Positions 5,458 through 5,786 of a DNA stretch of 5,786 bases are shown one piece after another. Position numbers and translations under genes: made by a program. This stretch comes from Syntrophobacterales bacterium (GTDB lineage: Bacteria > Desulfobacterota > Syntrophia > Syntrophales > UBA6807): the NCBI GenBank assembly GCA_021159265.1, contig JAGGSD010000089.1, forward strand, positions 1 to 5,786, in the 5' to 3' direction. Under the pieces are notes generated by a model, which saw only the letters and a program-made list of their open reading frames with translations, was not told where the DNA came from and ran no database searches. The number at the start of each line of letters is the position of its first letter. Position 1 is the first letter of the stretch.

Positions 5458-5559
5458 ATGAGGAAGCTGAAGTTATCTGTTGTGGCTCTGGTTCTGGCTC
5501 TGGTTTTTGTAGTTGGAAGCTCTGTCTATGCTGCCGATAGACCCAAATCCACCGCCTAA
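5458..5559 (+). CDS. Signal-peptide-only small ORF, probable remnant of an exported protein
   Basis: From ATG 5458 this encodes 33 residues: a basic start (M-R-K-L-K), about 15 hydrophobic residues rich in V, A and L, and a signal-peptidase site V-Y-A before A-D-R-P. Only about eight residues follow before TAA at 5557. This is a convincing Sec signal peptide with almost no mature protein. GGAAG at 5442-5446 lies 11 bases upstream. In-frame ATGs at 5434 and 5440 would add six to eight residues before the basic start and are less likely. I could not identify the parent protein. The three forward frames after the stop show only short open runs, so a single frameshift does not obviously restore a longer gene. 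Either the gene was cut short by deletion or this is a genuine tiny secreted peptide. It follows the YheU gene by 34 bases. Confidence 0.4.
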   Translation: MRKLKLSVVALVLALVFVVGSSVYAADRPKSTA

Positions 5560-5601
5560 AAGAAAATATGGATATTTTGATCGTTGGAAGAGGTATTTTT
5601 T

Positions 5602-5627
5602 AAAAAAATCCCCGGGAAACCCTGGAT
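5602..5627 (-). terminator. Rho-independent terminator-like hairpin on the minus strand
   Basis: Read on the minus strand, ATCCAGGG (5627-5620), a TTT loop (5619-5617) and CCCGGGGAT (5616-5608) form a stem with one internal mismatch and bulge, followed directly by seven T (5608-5602). The + strand lacks a T-run after the stem, so the direction is leftward. It would end a transcript coming from the right, about 100 bases after the possible minus-strand gene end at 5725. Confidence 0.45.
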
Positions 5628-5718
5628 ATTGTTATAACCCTTTGGAACCACTACTAATTAGCCATTTTTAAGCGTACCTCTCCCTCGATAGACTATTTTG
5701 CTTTCCTTTTTCCTGGTT

Positions 5719-5747
5719 TTCAGCCTATCCAGTAGGAACAGGCTGAA
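5719..5747. repeat. Perfect 8-base inverted repeat with inner stem
   Basis: TTCAGCCT (5719-5726) pairs perfectly with AGGCTGAA (5740-5747). The 13-base loop can form an extra TCC/GGA pair around AGTA. It straddles the putative minus-strand stop at 5725-5727 and has no T-run on either side, so it is not a standard terminator. The 165 bases between the small exported ORF and this point otherwise hold only the hairpin at 5602-5627. Confidence 0.4.
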
Positions 5748-5786
5748 GCATTGCAATTTTCTCGCGAGCATTAATCAACAACTCCA
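5725..5786 (-). CDS. Possible C-terminal end of a minus-strand gene (partial)
   Basis: On the minus strand the frame entering from the right edge is open for 19 codons, through ...I-N-A-R-E-K-I-A-M-L-Q-P-V-P-T-G, and stops at TAG (5727-5725). The other two minus frames hit stops within the first five codons. The peptide looks protein-like (amphipathic charged stretch, then a Pro-rich tail), and a leftward terminator-like hairpin lies about 100 bases further on. A run of 19 open codons is common by chance, so this is tentative. I do not recognise the family. Confidence 0.3.
   Translation of the reverse strand, partial: ELLINAREKIAMLQPVPTG

Overview
The window is a densely packed bacterial segment with all clear genes on the + strand. 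It resembles a Desulfobacterota/Syntrophobacterales-type or related proteobacterial genome. That guess rests on the overall look of the proteins (acid-type MFS transporter, MBL hydrolase, nitroreductase, propionyl-CoA synthetase remnant, polymerase V pair) and is weak. No rRNA, tRNA, CRISPR array or complete insertion sequence was seen.

Left part (1-1853), metabolic. The window opens inside the last membrane segment of an MFS transporter. Its stop overlaps by 8 bases the start of a metallo-beta-lactamase-fold hydrolase, so the two look translationally coupled. A nitroreductase-family flavoprotein with a strong ribosome binding site follows after 85 bases.

Middle (1854-2364), decayed. A 186-base intergenic stretch carries two or three hairpins. 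It leads to the ruined 5' end of a propionyl-CoA synthetase gene (prpE/acs family). This remnant keeps its Shine-Dalgarno and frame for about 75 codons, with three in-frame nonsense codons, two of them TGA where the family has Trp. Homology then stops abruptly. A sigma70-like promoter sits in the unrelated tail and appears to drive umuD with almost no 5' leader.

Right part (2365-5423), DNA damage and nucleoid. Visibly more AT-rich than the left end, it holds umuD, umuC and an SRAP/YedK abasic-site protein gene with gaps of 17 and 10 bases. An IHF-alpha/HU-family gene with its own candidate promoter and a YheU-family gene follow. UmuD is predicted to be clipped during the SOS response and to join UmuC as a translesion polymerase. 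The SRAP protein would shield abasic sites in single-stranded DNA. The IHF-like protein would bend DNA. YheU has no settled role.

Right edge (5424-5786). A tiny ORF encodes a good signal peptide followed by only about eight residues and is probably a gene remnant. Beyond it there is a terminator-like hairpin pointing leftward and what may be the last 19 codons of a minus-strand gene entering from the right.
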